Positions 1 through 6,497 of a DNA stretch of 9,240 nt are shown here, piece after piece. How positions within the stretch are numbered: position 1 is the stretch's first letter; each line of letters starts with the position of its first letter. The stretch spans positions 1 through 9,240 of the forward strand of contig JABWAN010000143.1 of the NCBI GenBank assembly GCA_013361015.1, given 5' to 3'. The notes under the pieces were generated by a model that saw only the letters and a program-made list of their open reading frames with translations, ran no database searches and was not told the origin of the DNA. This DNA comes from Candidatus Zhuqueibacterota bacterium (GTDB lineage Bacteria; Zhuqueibacterota; Zhuqueibacteria; Zhuqueibacterales; Zhuqueibacteraceae). The position numbers were made by a program, and so were the translations under genes.

Positions 1-235
1 GGGCGACGGGAGCGGTGTTGGAGAGGTGAGGTGTGTTGGGCGCGGGGGGGCGGGGACGATGGGGGTTGGTGCGTGTTGAGTTGGGCATGGAGGCTGCCTT
101 TCTTTGTGTCTCGTGGTTGGGGTGTTTGTGTGGGAGCGGAGTTTAGTGTTTTTGAGGTGGGGGTGGAGGGAAGTGGAGAAGGCTTTGGGGAGTGCGGTGG
201 AGGCGAGGATCTTCGCAGTGGCTGGGCATCACAAA
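1..235. other. G-rich, C-poor contig-edge-like sequence
   Basis: The plus strand here is strongly enriched in G and T and poor in C and A, with runs of six to seven G, quite unlike the rest of the window. No conserved coding pattern is visible. The propeller-like reading frame entering from the right loses its family resemblance near 240 and becomes proline- and histidine-rich before stopping at 143. It may be a low-quality contig end, a low-complexity linker, or real skewed non-coding DNA. The sequence alone cannot decide between these. Confidence 0.4.
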
Positions 236-568
236 AGGCATGATGTAAAGCTGGCTGTATCGGCCTTTTCGGGCTGTAAAAGCGATCTGTTTCCCATCAG
301 GGGAGAAGACGGGCAAGACATCTTGAGCGTGGCTGTAAGTCAGGCGTTTGAGGCAGGTTCCTTCGGTGTTGACGAGATAGAGTTCAAAGTTTTTGCGGTC
401 GTCGCTGTTGGCGCTGAAAAGAACCCATTTTTCGGAGGGATGCCAGAAGGGTGCCCAGTGGATGCCCGATTTGAAGGTCAATTGGCGGATATTGCGGAGT
501 GTTGCGTCTTGCAGGTCGGCCACAAAGATCTGGGAATTGCCTTTGACGTCAAAAGAGCGCCAAGTCAC
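143..568 (-). CDS. TolB/PD40-type beta-propeller protein, 5'-truncated fragment
   Basis: The 141-codon frame (GTG start at 566-568) encodes consecutive WD40-like PD40 blades of the TolB type. Visible blade motifs are HWAPFWHPSEKWVLFSAN, NFELYLVNTEG, LPVFSPDGKQIAFTARKG and SQLYIM. In this family such propellers are normally secreted, several hundred residues long, with six or seven blades and often a peptidase domain. Only two to three blades are present here. The similarity does not begin at the GTG: the same frame is open up to 622 and reads NDGGPFLSPSGKAVTW, a typical blade, just before it. The gene therefore lacks its start and N-terminal blades. The GTGA overlap with the upstream stop looks like translational coupling but is probably accidental. 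After about codon 110 (near 240) the sequence loses family character. Most likely a truncated pseudogene or an assembly-chimera remnant. The domain call is solid; expression as a real protein is doubtful. Confidence 0.55.
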   Translation of the reverse strand: MTWRSFDVKGNSQIFVADLQDATLRNIRQLTFKSGIHWAPFWHPSEKWVLFSANSDDRKNFELYLVNTEGTCLKRLTYSHAQDVLPVFSPDGKQIAFTARKGRYSQLYIMPFVMPSHCEDPRLHRTPQSLLHFPPPPPQKH

Positions 569-2577
569 GGCTTTTCCGCTGGGGGAGAGGAAGGGGCCAC
601 CATCGTTGCCTTTGCGCCAATTTCAGTATTGAACTCCACGGAGCGGCGCAGCGGTTCTTCCTTCACACAAAATTTGAAAACTTGCTGGCCAAGACGAAAC
701 TGATCATTCGCTGCGAGCGCCACCGCACTGCGCACTTTGAGAAAACTGCCATTGGCGCTGCCTAAATCTTTTACGAAAATGCGGTGTTCTTTCAATGCGA
801 TGGATAAGTGCCGGCGCGAGAGCAGCAAATCCTTCGCATCCAGTGTGATATCCGGCGCCATGCGCCCGAGTACGAGCGTCTTTTCCGACAAATCATAATG
901 CTGCACGACTTTGCCCTTTGCATCGCAATGCTCGCAGAAATAGCGGCCGGCTTCGATACCGAAAATTAAAAATTGTTTGCCGAGGCGCAGCATACTCCCG
1001 GGCGTGACTTCGCAAAGCTTGCTCTCTTTGAGGCGAATGAACACGCCGCTGGCACTGCCGTCATCCCGCAGGAAATAGGCAGACTCTGCGGCGCTGTGCG
1101 CGATCGAGGCGTGGCGGTCGGACATGAGCACGTCGTCCGGAAAATTGAGATCGCAATCCCTCTTACCAATCGTGGTGACGCGCTGCATGCGTAACGGAAA
1201 TTCTTCCTCCTCGACATTGCCCGTGAGCAAACGCACGAGATAAGCTTGCGACTCTTCGGCAACGCGTTCTTTCATCAAACTCTCTTGCAGCGGCCCCTCC
1301 CGCTCGGCAATCGCAGTCGCCGAAGTCACCAAAGCTTTGGCTTTGGAAACAGGCGGCGCTTGCGCGAAATCGAGATCGACGCGAATGATTTTTTTGCCAG
1401 CGAGCTTTTGTGCAATCGCTTCGAGGACTAGCACGCCGTCGCGCAACGCTGCTTTAATATTGCCGCGCCGTTTAATTTCTTTATATGAGGAAGAAGCCGT
1501 GCTGAAATCTTCCGTCTCGTAATAAATCGGGCTTAAAAGATCGCCGATGAGAAACGTGTTCGGTTGCTGCGTTTCGAGCAGCGGTGTGACGAGAAAACGT
1601 TTCTTCTTCTCCACTCCTCCGCTCGCCATCTCAATGCCGAGACTGCTCAGGAATGCCGTGGGCACATCCTCGCCAATACACGCAATGCACTTCTCTTTGG
1701 CAAATTCGAGCTGCGTGGTTTCATGCGGCCGGCTCGCCATCTCGCGGCGGTCGATGCGCAATGAAAGATATTCTTTTTGATCGGCGCCGGTCACAATCGC
1801 AACCGGCTCGCTATACGGATAGTGGCGTATGTTGCCGTTGCCCATGTAGGCCTCGAAAAAACTCTCGGCCAGGGCTTTCGAAACTTTCGGAAGCTTGTCG
1901 CCGCGATACGACCAATACACCGGGGTCGCGTCGTTCGCTTTGATCTTCGCGTGCGAAACCGCAATCACCGCTTCCGCTGCAGAAGTTCCGCCGCCAATCA
2001 CGAGCGCGGGGCCGCCGACATAAAGTTCGGGATCGCTCAAACGATACGCGATGCCCTCGGTTCTGCCGGGAATATCGAAACGACGCGGCACACCGCGGCC
2101 CATCGCAATCACCACGTGCTTTGCAAGAAAATTCTGTTCTGCTTTCGTATTGTGATTGTATCCGCGTACTTGCCAAACACCGTCGGCACGAACTTGCCAG
2201 CCCGTAAGCTCCACGCCAACTTGCGCAGGCACGTTATGCTCACGATAAAAACTCTTCCACTGTCGGCACATGTCGTCTTTATCCATCGGAGCGAAGTGCA
2301 ACAACGAAATCAATTCGCCGCCGTTGGGGAAAGGCATCTTATCGCCGCCGCCGTAGTCGGGCAGAATGAGCTTGTCTTTCGCATAATCGCGGATGCGCTT
2401 CATCAAATCATCGAAGTCGATCACCAGCGCGCTGAGTCCCAATTCCTTCGCGCGAAACGCCGCAGCCGTTCCTGCAGGTCCGCCGCCGACAATGAGCACG
2501 TCGAGGACTTGCGGCAACGCAACCGCGCGCTTGAGTTGCAAAGTGCCGTCGGGGTTGTATGTAATTGCAGTATTCAT
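565..2577 (-). CDS. FAD/NAD(P)-dependent oxidoreductase fused to two FHA domains
   Basis: A 670-residue cytoplasmic protein with no signal peptide or membrane segment. Residues about 25-400 form a two-dinucleotide-fold flavoprotein of the thioredoxin-reductase-like/YpdA-like kind. The FAD-binding glycine motif GGGPAG is at 31-36, a second NAD(P)-type motif GGGTSA at 195-200, and the C-terminal FAD motif TFLIGD at 341-346. The redox CxxC that thioredoxin reductases carry just before or in the NADPH domain is absent; a CIAC at 297-300 lies in a strand near the FAD-return region and may not be catalytic. Residues about 455-545 are one FHA domain (SDRHA at 486-490) and about 565-640 a second (GR at 571-572, SRRH at 587-590, DLGSANGSF at 604-612). 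FHA domains bind phosphothreonine. It is last in a four-gene electron-transfer cluster and may be the cytoplasmic electron input; that role is inferred. No clear Shine-Dalgarno precedes ATG 2575-2577. The last 20 or so residues seem to be a wrong-frame reading of an adjacent propeller gene, so the native C-terminus may differ. Confidence 0.9.
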   Translation of the reverse strand: MNTAITYNPDGTLQLKRAVALPQVLDVLIVGGGPAGTAAAFRAKELGLSALVIDFDDLMKRIRDYAKDKLILPDYGGGDKMPFPNGGELISLLHFAPMDKDDMCRQWKSFYREHNVPAQVGVELTGWQVRADGVWQVRGYNHNTKAEQNFLAKHVVIAMGRGVPRRFDIPGRTEGIAYRLSDPELYVGGPALVIGGGTSAAEAVIAVSHAKIKANDATPVYWSYRGDKLPKVSKALAESFFEAYMGNGNIRHYPYSEPVAIVTGADQKEYLSLRIDRREMASRPHETTQLEFAKEKCIACIGEDVPTAFLSSLGIEMASGGVEKKKRFLVTPLLETQQPNTFLIGDLLSPIYYETEDFSTASSSYKEIKRRGNIKAALRDGVLVLEAIAQKLAGKKIIRVDLDFAQAPPVSKAKALVTSATAIAEREGPLQESLMKERVAEESQAYLVRLLTGNVEEEEFPLRMQRVTTIGKRDCDLNFPDDVLMSDRHASIAHSAAESAYFLRDDGSASGVFIRLKESKLCEVTPGSMLRLGKQFLIFGIEAGRYFCEHCDAKGKVVQHYDLSEKTLVLGRMAPDITLDAKDLLLSRRHLSIALKEHRIFVKDLGSANGSFLKVRSAVALAANDQFRLGQQVFKFCVKEEPLRRSVEFNTEIGAKATMVAPSSPPAEKP

Positions 2578-2600
2578 TTTTCTATCAATGTCCCATGCAA

Positions 2601-2691
2601 TGTCGTTCCATAGGAATCTTTGCTAGTGCTGGAGGAAATCTTTGCTTTAAGTTTTGTTCCGCGCGAGCAAAAAGCTTCGGCCAGAATGCCA
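2601..2691. repeat. 91-bp imperfect inverted-repeat element, copy 1 (most degenerate)
   Basis: The right end (AGCTTCGGCCAGAATGCCA on the plus strand) matches about 15 of 19 bases of the shared end AGATTCTTCCAGAATGACA seen in copies 2 and 3. The left end starts TGTCGTTCC and is related to the reverse complement of that end. On the minus strand the internal GAACAAAACT falls at nearly the same offset as in copy 3. It fills the gap between the FHA gene and the oxidoreductase gene, starting about 41 bases after the former's stop and ending 23 bases before the latter's start. No target-site duplication is evident. Confidence 0.5.
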
Positions 2692-2732
2692 CTTCTGGGT
2701 GTCGGGTTCAAACCAAAGATGCTTCACCAAAA

Positions 2733-3599
2733 CTAACTCACCAACCTCGCCTCAATCATTCCAAAGCGTAGCTTCGATTCCAACGGAATCTCCATTTCCG
2801 AAACCACCGTGGCTTTGTCGAGATAAGTATGGTTGCGGCTGCCCAAGTCGCGCACGCGCACTTGATTCGCGGCGACGATCAAGCTGGCGTGGCGCCGCGA
2901 GATCGAAGGATCATCAATAAAAATTTCGCATTCCGGCGAGCGGCCCACCACGTTCTCGCCGTCTTTTAGAACGAACGTGCCCAACGGCTTGCCGGAACGC
3001 AACGCTTCCAATTGCAGGCTCGCGCGCGAAGGCTGCGCCTCTTCTCTTACGCTTAGACTTTCTATTAAAGTAACGGCCGCGGCCGGCTGCGACTTGGCGG
3101 TATTCTGCGCTTTCAACAAATCTTCAATGAGCGTTTTACCGTTGCGTTGCGAAGTGCGGGCACGCGGCGGGAGATTTTTTTTCCGAATCGGTGAGGCCGC
3201 CCATATTCTTTTTTCTTCAGCCAATGTGCTTTCGTGCACTTCGGCGGGCACAACGGGTCGTGCCGCCGCTCGTTCCTTTTGCGCCGGTGTGGCAATCGTT
3301 TGAAAAACGAAATCAAACTGCCGCGCGAAAGTTATCACATGCAACGCGCCCAGTTTTACTTTGCGCTTAATCGGTACGCCGTCCACGCGTGTGCTGATTT
3401 GAGCGTCGGCATCTTCCAGAAAAAAGCAGCCTGCGGATTGCTCATAAAAAATTCGGGCCTGCACCCGCGCAAGCCCCGGAGCATCGATCACGATCGCACA
3501 TGCACCGCCGCTGCCGATGGTGGCCTGTTGTGTGAATTCATACTTTCTTCCGGCGAGAATGCCGGTGGTGCAAAAGAGTCTGGCTTTCATGTTGTTCAT
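2733..3599 (-). CDS. Two-FHA-domain protein
   Basis: A predicted soluble cytoplasmic protein of 288 residues. The C-terminal FHA domain (about 205-288) is canonical: GRSPEC at 219-224, SRRHA at 234-238 and DLGSRNHTY at 251-259, with the usual asparagine-glycine replaced by asparagine-histidine. Residues 5-100 look like a second, degenerate FHA fold. It has the beta-strand pattern and an IGSGG turn, but LARVQARI replaces the Ser-Arg-His phosphopeptide core, so it probably does not bind phosphothreonine in the usual way. The linker (about 105-200) is Ala/Pro/Arg-rich and probably disordered; it contains TLIEDL and TLIESL about 20 residues apart. An upstream ATG at 3654-3656 would add 19 residues, but it lies inside a hairpin element and lacks a ribosome site. 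The ATG at 3597-3599 follows GAGGAG with 9-base spacing, so I chose it. Third in the cytochrome/flavoprotein cluster; likely a phosphorylation-dependent adaptor for its neighbours (inference). Confidence 0.85.
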   Translation of the reverse strand: MNNMKARLFCTTGILAGRKYEFTQQATIGSGGACAIVIDAPGLARVQARIFYEQSAGCFFLEDADAQISTRVDGVPIKRKVKLGALHVITFARQFDFVFQTIATPAQKERAAARPVVPAEVHESTLAEEKRIWAASPIRKKNLPPRARTSQRNGKTLIEDLLKAQNTAKSQPAAAVTLIESLSVREEAQPSRASLQLEALRSGKPLGTFVLKDGENVVGRSPECEIFIDDPSISRRHASLIVAANQVRVRDLGSRNHTYLDKATVVSEMEIPLESKLRFGMIEARLVS

Positions 3600-3608
3600 C
3601 TTAGAAAA

Positions 3609-3614
3609 CTCCTC
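3609..3614 (-). promoter_or_regulatory. Ribosome-binding site GAGGAG deciding the FHA gene start
   Basis: GAGGAG on the minus strand lies nine bases before the ATG at 3597-3599. It sits just outside the end of the inverted-repeat element at 3619-3710, so folding of that element could affect access to it. Confidence 0.6.
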
Positions 3615-3618
3615 AAGG

Positions 3619-3710
3619 TTGTCATGCAAAAGGAATTCTTTTGAGCACTGGAGCAAGCGTGCAAACGGGCAATCTTCCCAGTGCTCAAAAAAATTCTTCC
3701 AGAATGACAG
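3619..3710. repeat. 92-bp inverted-repeat element, copy 2 (strong hairpin)
   Basis: The two 33-base arms, 3619-3651 and 3678-3710, are inverted copies matching at about 26 of 33 positions. The inner part is stronger: TTTTGAGCACTGG (3639-3651) pairs perfectly with CCAGTGCTCAAAA (3678-3690) around a 26-base loop. The outer end AATTCTTCCAGAATGACA is shared with copy 3. No T-tract follows the stem on the minus strand, so it is not a classical intrinsic terminator. It lies between the decaheme cytochrome stop (35 bases away) and the FHA gene's ribosome site. Confidence 0.75.
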
Positions 3711-3744
3711 CTCCGGGTTGGTCGCTTCAATTCCGAGGCTTTGC

Positions 3745-5382
3745 TCATTCCAAATACAGCAGCAAGCTTGTGCGCTGCGTTTTATTTGGATGAAAAACGT
3801 GGCACGTCACGCAGCGATTCGAAGTCTCTTCGGCATTGTGACAGGTGCGGCAGTTTTCGATGCGCGGCAAATTCTGAATCGCAGAACGATCCAACGCTTT
3901 CGAGAGGATCGGCATTTTGTGCGCAATTGCGCCATTCGTTGCCGCACCGTTTGCGCCTGCGCCATCCGTTGCCTTTTCATTTGTTGCAGCTAGAATGGGG
4001 ATTTCGTTATGGCAGTCCAAACAGCGGCGTTGCAGAATGTGCGCGCGATGATTGAACTCCGCACGCGCGAGGATGACTTGATCTTTTTGCACGCGCCGTA
4101 TGCTCGCCTCCGCAACCATATGGCATTCCTGGCAAGGCTTGGTTAAGTTGTTGACGAAATCATCAACCTCCTCGCGCGGTGCCGTCCCATTATTTTTTTC
4201 AAACAATGGCATCGCGCGTTGCAGCTCGCCGCCGGCGCGGCGCAGTTTGTTGCGCGAAATTTTGATGAGTGAGTCCACGCGGGCCAATTCGAACAGCACT
4301 TCCGGCTCGGGGCGATTGCGCAACCCCGCGGCATAATTTTGCAGAGTCTCCAAAGCTTCTTCGTAAACTTGCCGGCTCAAAAGCATTTTGTTGGAAGAAG
4401 AAAGGCCGCCGGAAGTTTTCAGCAGCTCCTCGATTCCGCTCACGGGATAAAACTGTGCGCGCAAGCGGCGCAGATTTTCCATAATCCACGGGTCCTCGTG
4501 ATACACGCGCGTTTTCACGATACGATTACCGGGCTTCACTTGAAATTCGTTGGGGTTGATATACGCGGTGGCGAGCCTCGGCGGCGAACCGCCGTTCTTC
4601 ATCGCTTCGAACGTGAGCGCGCCGGGCGTGCGCGGTGCTTCCGGACTTTGCAGGCGCAACGCGGGTGTTTCCACGTTCGAGGTGAGATGGCATGCTTGGC
4701 AATGCGTTTCGAAAGCCATCGGTTCGAAACGCTTGCCTTCGGGCTGTGGATTGTGGCAATACAAACACGCGCGCTCAATGTCAACGAGCTGCTCGCGTTT
4801 CACCACTTCCTGGACGTGGCGAATGTGCGTGAACTTCAGCGTCGAATCGTCGGCAGCGTGTTTCGCGGCAAACTCGAATTGCGGATGCGCTTTGTTGAAC
4901 GAGCCGTATTCGTGACAAGCCGTGCATTGTGCCTCCGTGACGTTGGTAATGCGCGCTTCTCTCCCCAAGTGCTCTTGATGACAAAGTGCGCACGCCTGCT
5001 CCCGGTGTGGCGATTTTACGCGCTGCAAATCACTCGAACGATAAACCTCGTGCGCTGCGAGCGTGTAGATGCCTAGCTGGTCGCCGGCCTTTTCATGGCA
5101 CACCGAGCAATTCGCATTCGTCACGGATTGAAACTTTTCATGACACGAGCTGCAATCCTTTTCAAACTTGGCGTGATAGGAGGAAAGCGGGCCGCTCGTT
5201 GTCAAACTGCTTTGCAAAAAATACGAATCGAAGATGAAGAAGCCGAGCACGCTTAACCCGGCCAACGTTCCGAGAACGATGACCATTCGTCGCGATTCGG
5301 GATAAATATATTTTTTAGCAACGGCAAGCGCGAGGCTGCTGAATTTGCCTTTTCGTCTCTTTTCGTTCTCTCTTTCAGCCAT
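3745..5382 (-). CDS. Membrane-anchored decaheme cytochrome c
   Basis: A 545-residue protein with ten CxxCH heme c attachment motifs, starting at residues 77, 92, 131, 153, 206, 228, 417, 454, 511 and 524. Many other histidines (for example 70, 111, 126, 138, 166, 175, 186, 189, 445, 448, 531) could be distal ligands. A charged N-terminus is followed by one hydrophobic helix at about 33-56 with no obvious cleavage site, so it is probably an uncleaved inner-membrane anchor placing the hemes in the periplasm. The layout is six hemes, then a 185-residue heme-free, largely helical spacer (about 233-416), then four hemes. A low-complexity Ala/Gly/Asn/Thr stretch sits at 466-488. The fold resembles cytochrome c3/c7-type multiheme proteins, but I cannot name a subfamily. 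It follows a cytochrome b-like gene, suggesting it accepts electrons from (or gives them to) that membrane protein. An AG-rich AAGAGAAGA precedes ATG 5380-5382. Confidence 0.93.
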   Translation of the reverse strand: MAERENEKRRKGKFSSLALAVAKKYIYPESRRMVIVLGTLAGLSVLGFFIFDSYFLQSSLTTSGPLSSYHAKFEKDCSSCHEKFQSVTNANCSVCHEKAGDQLGIYTLAAHEVYRSSDLQRVKSPHREQACALCHQEHLGREARITNVTEAQCTACHEYGSFNKAHPQFEFAAKHAADDSTLKFTHIRHVQEVVKREQLVDIERACLYCHNPQPEGKRFEPMAFETHCQACHLTSNVETPALRLQSPEAPRTPGALTFEAMKNGGSPPRLATAYINPNEFQVKPGNRIVKTRVYHEDPWIMENLRRLRAQFYPVSGIEELLKTSGGLSSSNKMLLSRQVYEEALETLQNYAAGLRNRPEPEVLFELARVDSLIKISRNKLRRAGGELQRAMPLFEKNNGTAPREEVDDFVNNLTKPCQECHMVAEASIRRVQKDQVILARAEFNHRAHILQRRCLDCHNEIPILAATNEKATDGAGANGAATNGAIAHKMPILSKALDRSAIQNLPRIENCRTCHNAEETSNRCVTCHVFHPNKTQRTSLLLYLE

Positions 5383-5489
5383 GAGGTGTCTTCTCTTGTA
5401 ATCAAAACCAAGCGCAACGATTCAGTTGCTGCATTAAGCAGCAAAACGATTATGGGCAAAACCATTAAGAAAGCATCAGTCTTCCATTC

Positions 5490-5581
5490 TGTCATCGTGG
5501 AAGAGACTTCCCTCGCACTCGGCACGAACTTCAAAACTAGTTTTGTTTCGGGCACTAGGGGTAGATTCTTCCAGAATGACA
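5490..5581. repeat. 92-bp inverted-repeat element, copy 3 with palindromic core
   Basis: On the plus strand it runs from TGTCATCGTGGAAGAGACT to AGATTCTTCCAGAATGACA. These ends are inverted copies matching at about 15 of 19 positions. The centre holds a perfect 14-bp palindrome, CAAAACTAGTTTTG (5532-5545). The right end is identical over AATTCTTCCAGAATGACA-type sequence to copy 2, apart from the base before ATTC. It begins 28 bases past the cytochrome b-like stop and lies 107 bases before the decaheme start. The rest of this 227-base gap (5383-5489) shows no gene. Confidence 0.7.
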
Positions 5582-5609
5582 TGGTGCGAAGCGGCGCTCT
5601 TAATCAAAT

Positions 5610-6491
5610 TTAGTAATACAGCACCGCGAACACGTGCAGTCCGAGCAGGGCCAGGAGCACGAGCGAAGCCGGCACGTGCAACAGCGTCCACCAGCGCAGT
5701 GCGCGCTGCAGCGTGTAGTGGGCATCGATTTCCAATTTGGCTTTGTAACACGCTTCCAGTTGGTGCAGCTTGTCTTTCTCCTCGGAAGTGAGCAAGCCGC
5801 GCACGTATTCAAAGCGCTTGAGGCGAGCCTGCACGCCGCCGGTGATGTCCACATAATAGATCAATCTCGCCTGTGGCGTCGCGAACGCGTAAGCCACGTG
5901 GTTGCGATAGAATTCCTGCAAAGTGTCCGTGGCGTCTTGCATCAGAGCATTGGCGCGCTCACGAATCTCCACGACCAATTCGGGAATTCTTTCATACAAC
6001 ACCTCCATCGCCAAGCCGGAAGCGAGCAATTTGGGAATCCATTTTTGCAAGAACACGCCGAAGATTCCGCTCACGGTCACCCAAATGCTGAGCAGCCACA
6101 GCCACCAGGTGAGCACGCCATGCGGCACGCGAAAACCGGTGTGCATGAACACCAGCAACAAGCAGAGCGCGCCGCCATAGAGATGAAATTGCAACCATGA
6201 CTGCGCTTTGCCGAGACGATGTTTGAGGGAGATTTTCGTGAGACGGCGGCGTATGCCGAGAAATGCCGCACCCAACATGAGCAATGCCGCGAGCGTGCCG
6301 TAAGTCAAACCCCAAACGTTATACGGTCGAATTTCTGAGACAAAGGCGTTGAGGGTGTAGGCAATCACGCTGAGCGCAAGCGCGAGCGCAAAGCGCCGCA
6401 ATGCAGAAGGCGAGTCAATCCATGCGCCGAGTTGCGGACTGAAGAGCGCGCGCGCCCATCGTAACAGAGAAAAGTGTTTTGTCCAAGCCAC
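5610..6491 (-). CDS. Di-heme cytochrome b-like integral membrane protein
   Basis: 293 residues with five predicted membrane helices at about 30-50, 60-79, 100-119, 126-148 and 267-291. Helices 3 and 5 each carry two histidines exactly 14 apart: H103/H117 and H272/H286. This His-x13-His pattern in two helices is the classic arrangement for ligating two stacked b hemes, as in the cytochrome b/b6 and related four-helix families. The positively charged loop before helix 3 suggests it is cytoplasmic. That would put the roughly 115-residue hydrophilic, helical segment between helices 4 and 5 (about 149-263) on the cytoplasmic side too, where it could dock a flavoprotein. First gene of the minus-strand redox cluster, followed by the decaheme cytochrome. 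A GTG at 6495-6497 is possible, but AAGGA lies only two bases before it and eight bases before the GTG at 6489-6491, so I chose the latter. Membership of a named family is not established; heme ligation is inferred. Confidence 0.8.
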   Translation of the reverse strand: MAWTKHFSLLRWARALFSPQLGAWIDSPSALRRFALALALSVIAYTLNAFVSEIRPYNVWGLTYGTLAALLMLGAAFLGIRRRLTKISLKHRLGKAQSWLQFHLYGGALCLLLVFMHTGFRVPHGVLTWWLWLLSIWVTVSGIFGVFLQKWIPKLLASGLAMEVLYERIPELVVEIRERANALMQDATDTLQEFYRNHVAYAFATPQARLIYYVDITGGVQARLKRFEYVRGLLTSEEKDKLHQLEACYKAKLEIDAHYTLQRALRWWTLLHVPASLVLLALLGLHVFAVLYY

Positions 6492-6497
6492 GATCAC

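Noticed and set aside
104..703. 199-codon plus-strand open frame
   Set aside because: It runs antisense to the propeller fragment and the FHA end of the oxidoreductase and has no domain of its own.
1777..2613. 278-codon plus-strand open frame
   Set aside because: It lies antisense to the flavoprotein part of the oxidoreductase gene, has no recognisable domain, and reads as Arg/His/Ala-rich shadow protein.
3600..3656. N-terminal extension of the two-FHA protein from ATG 3656
   Set aside because: The extra 19 residues come from the inverted-repeat element, while the ATG at 3599 has GAGGAG at proper spacing and starts the FHA-like fold directly.
3900..4000. GCC/GTT-rich short repeats resembling a tandem repeat
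   Set aside because: They encode the Ala/Gly/Asn/Thr low-complexity loop of the decaheme cytochrome and are too irregular to call a tandem array.
4339..5076. 245-codon plus-strand open frame
   Set aside because: It is antisense to the decaheme cytochrome, whose ten CxxCH motifs prove the minus-strand frame is real.
2601..5581. CRISPR array suggested by three similar repeats
   Set aside because: The repeats are about 91 bp, more than 900 bases apart, with genes between them; there are no short uniform spacers and no cas genes.
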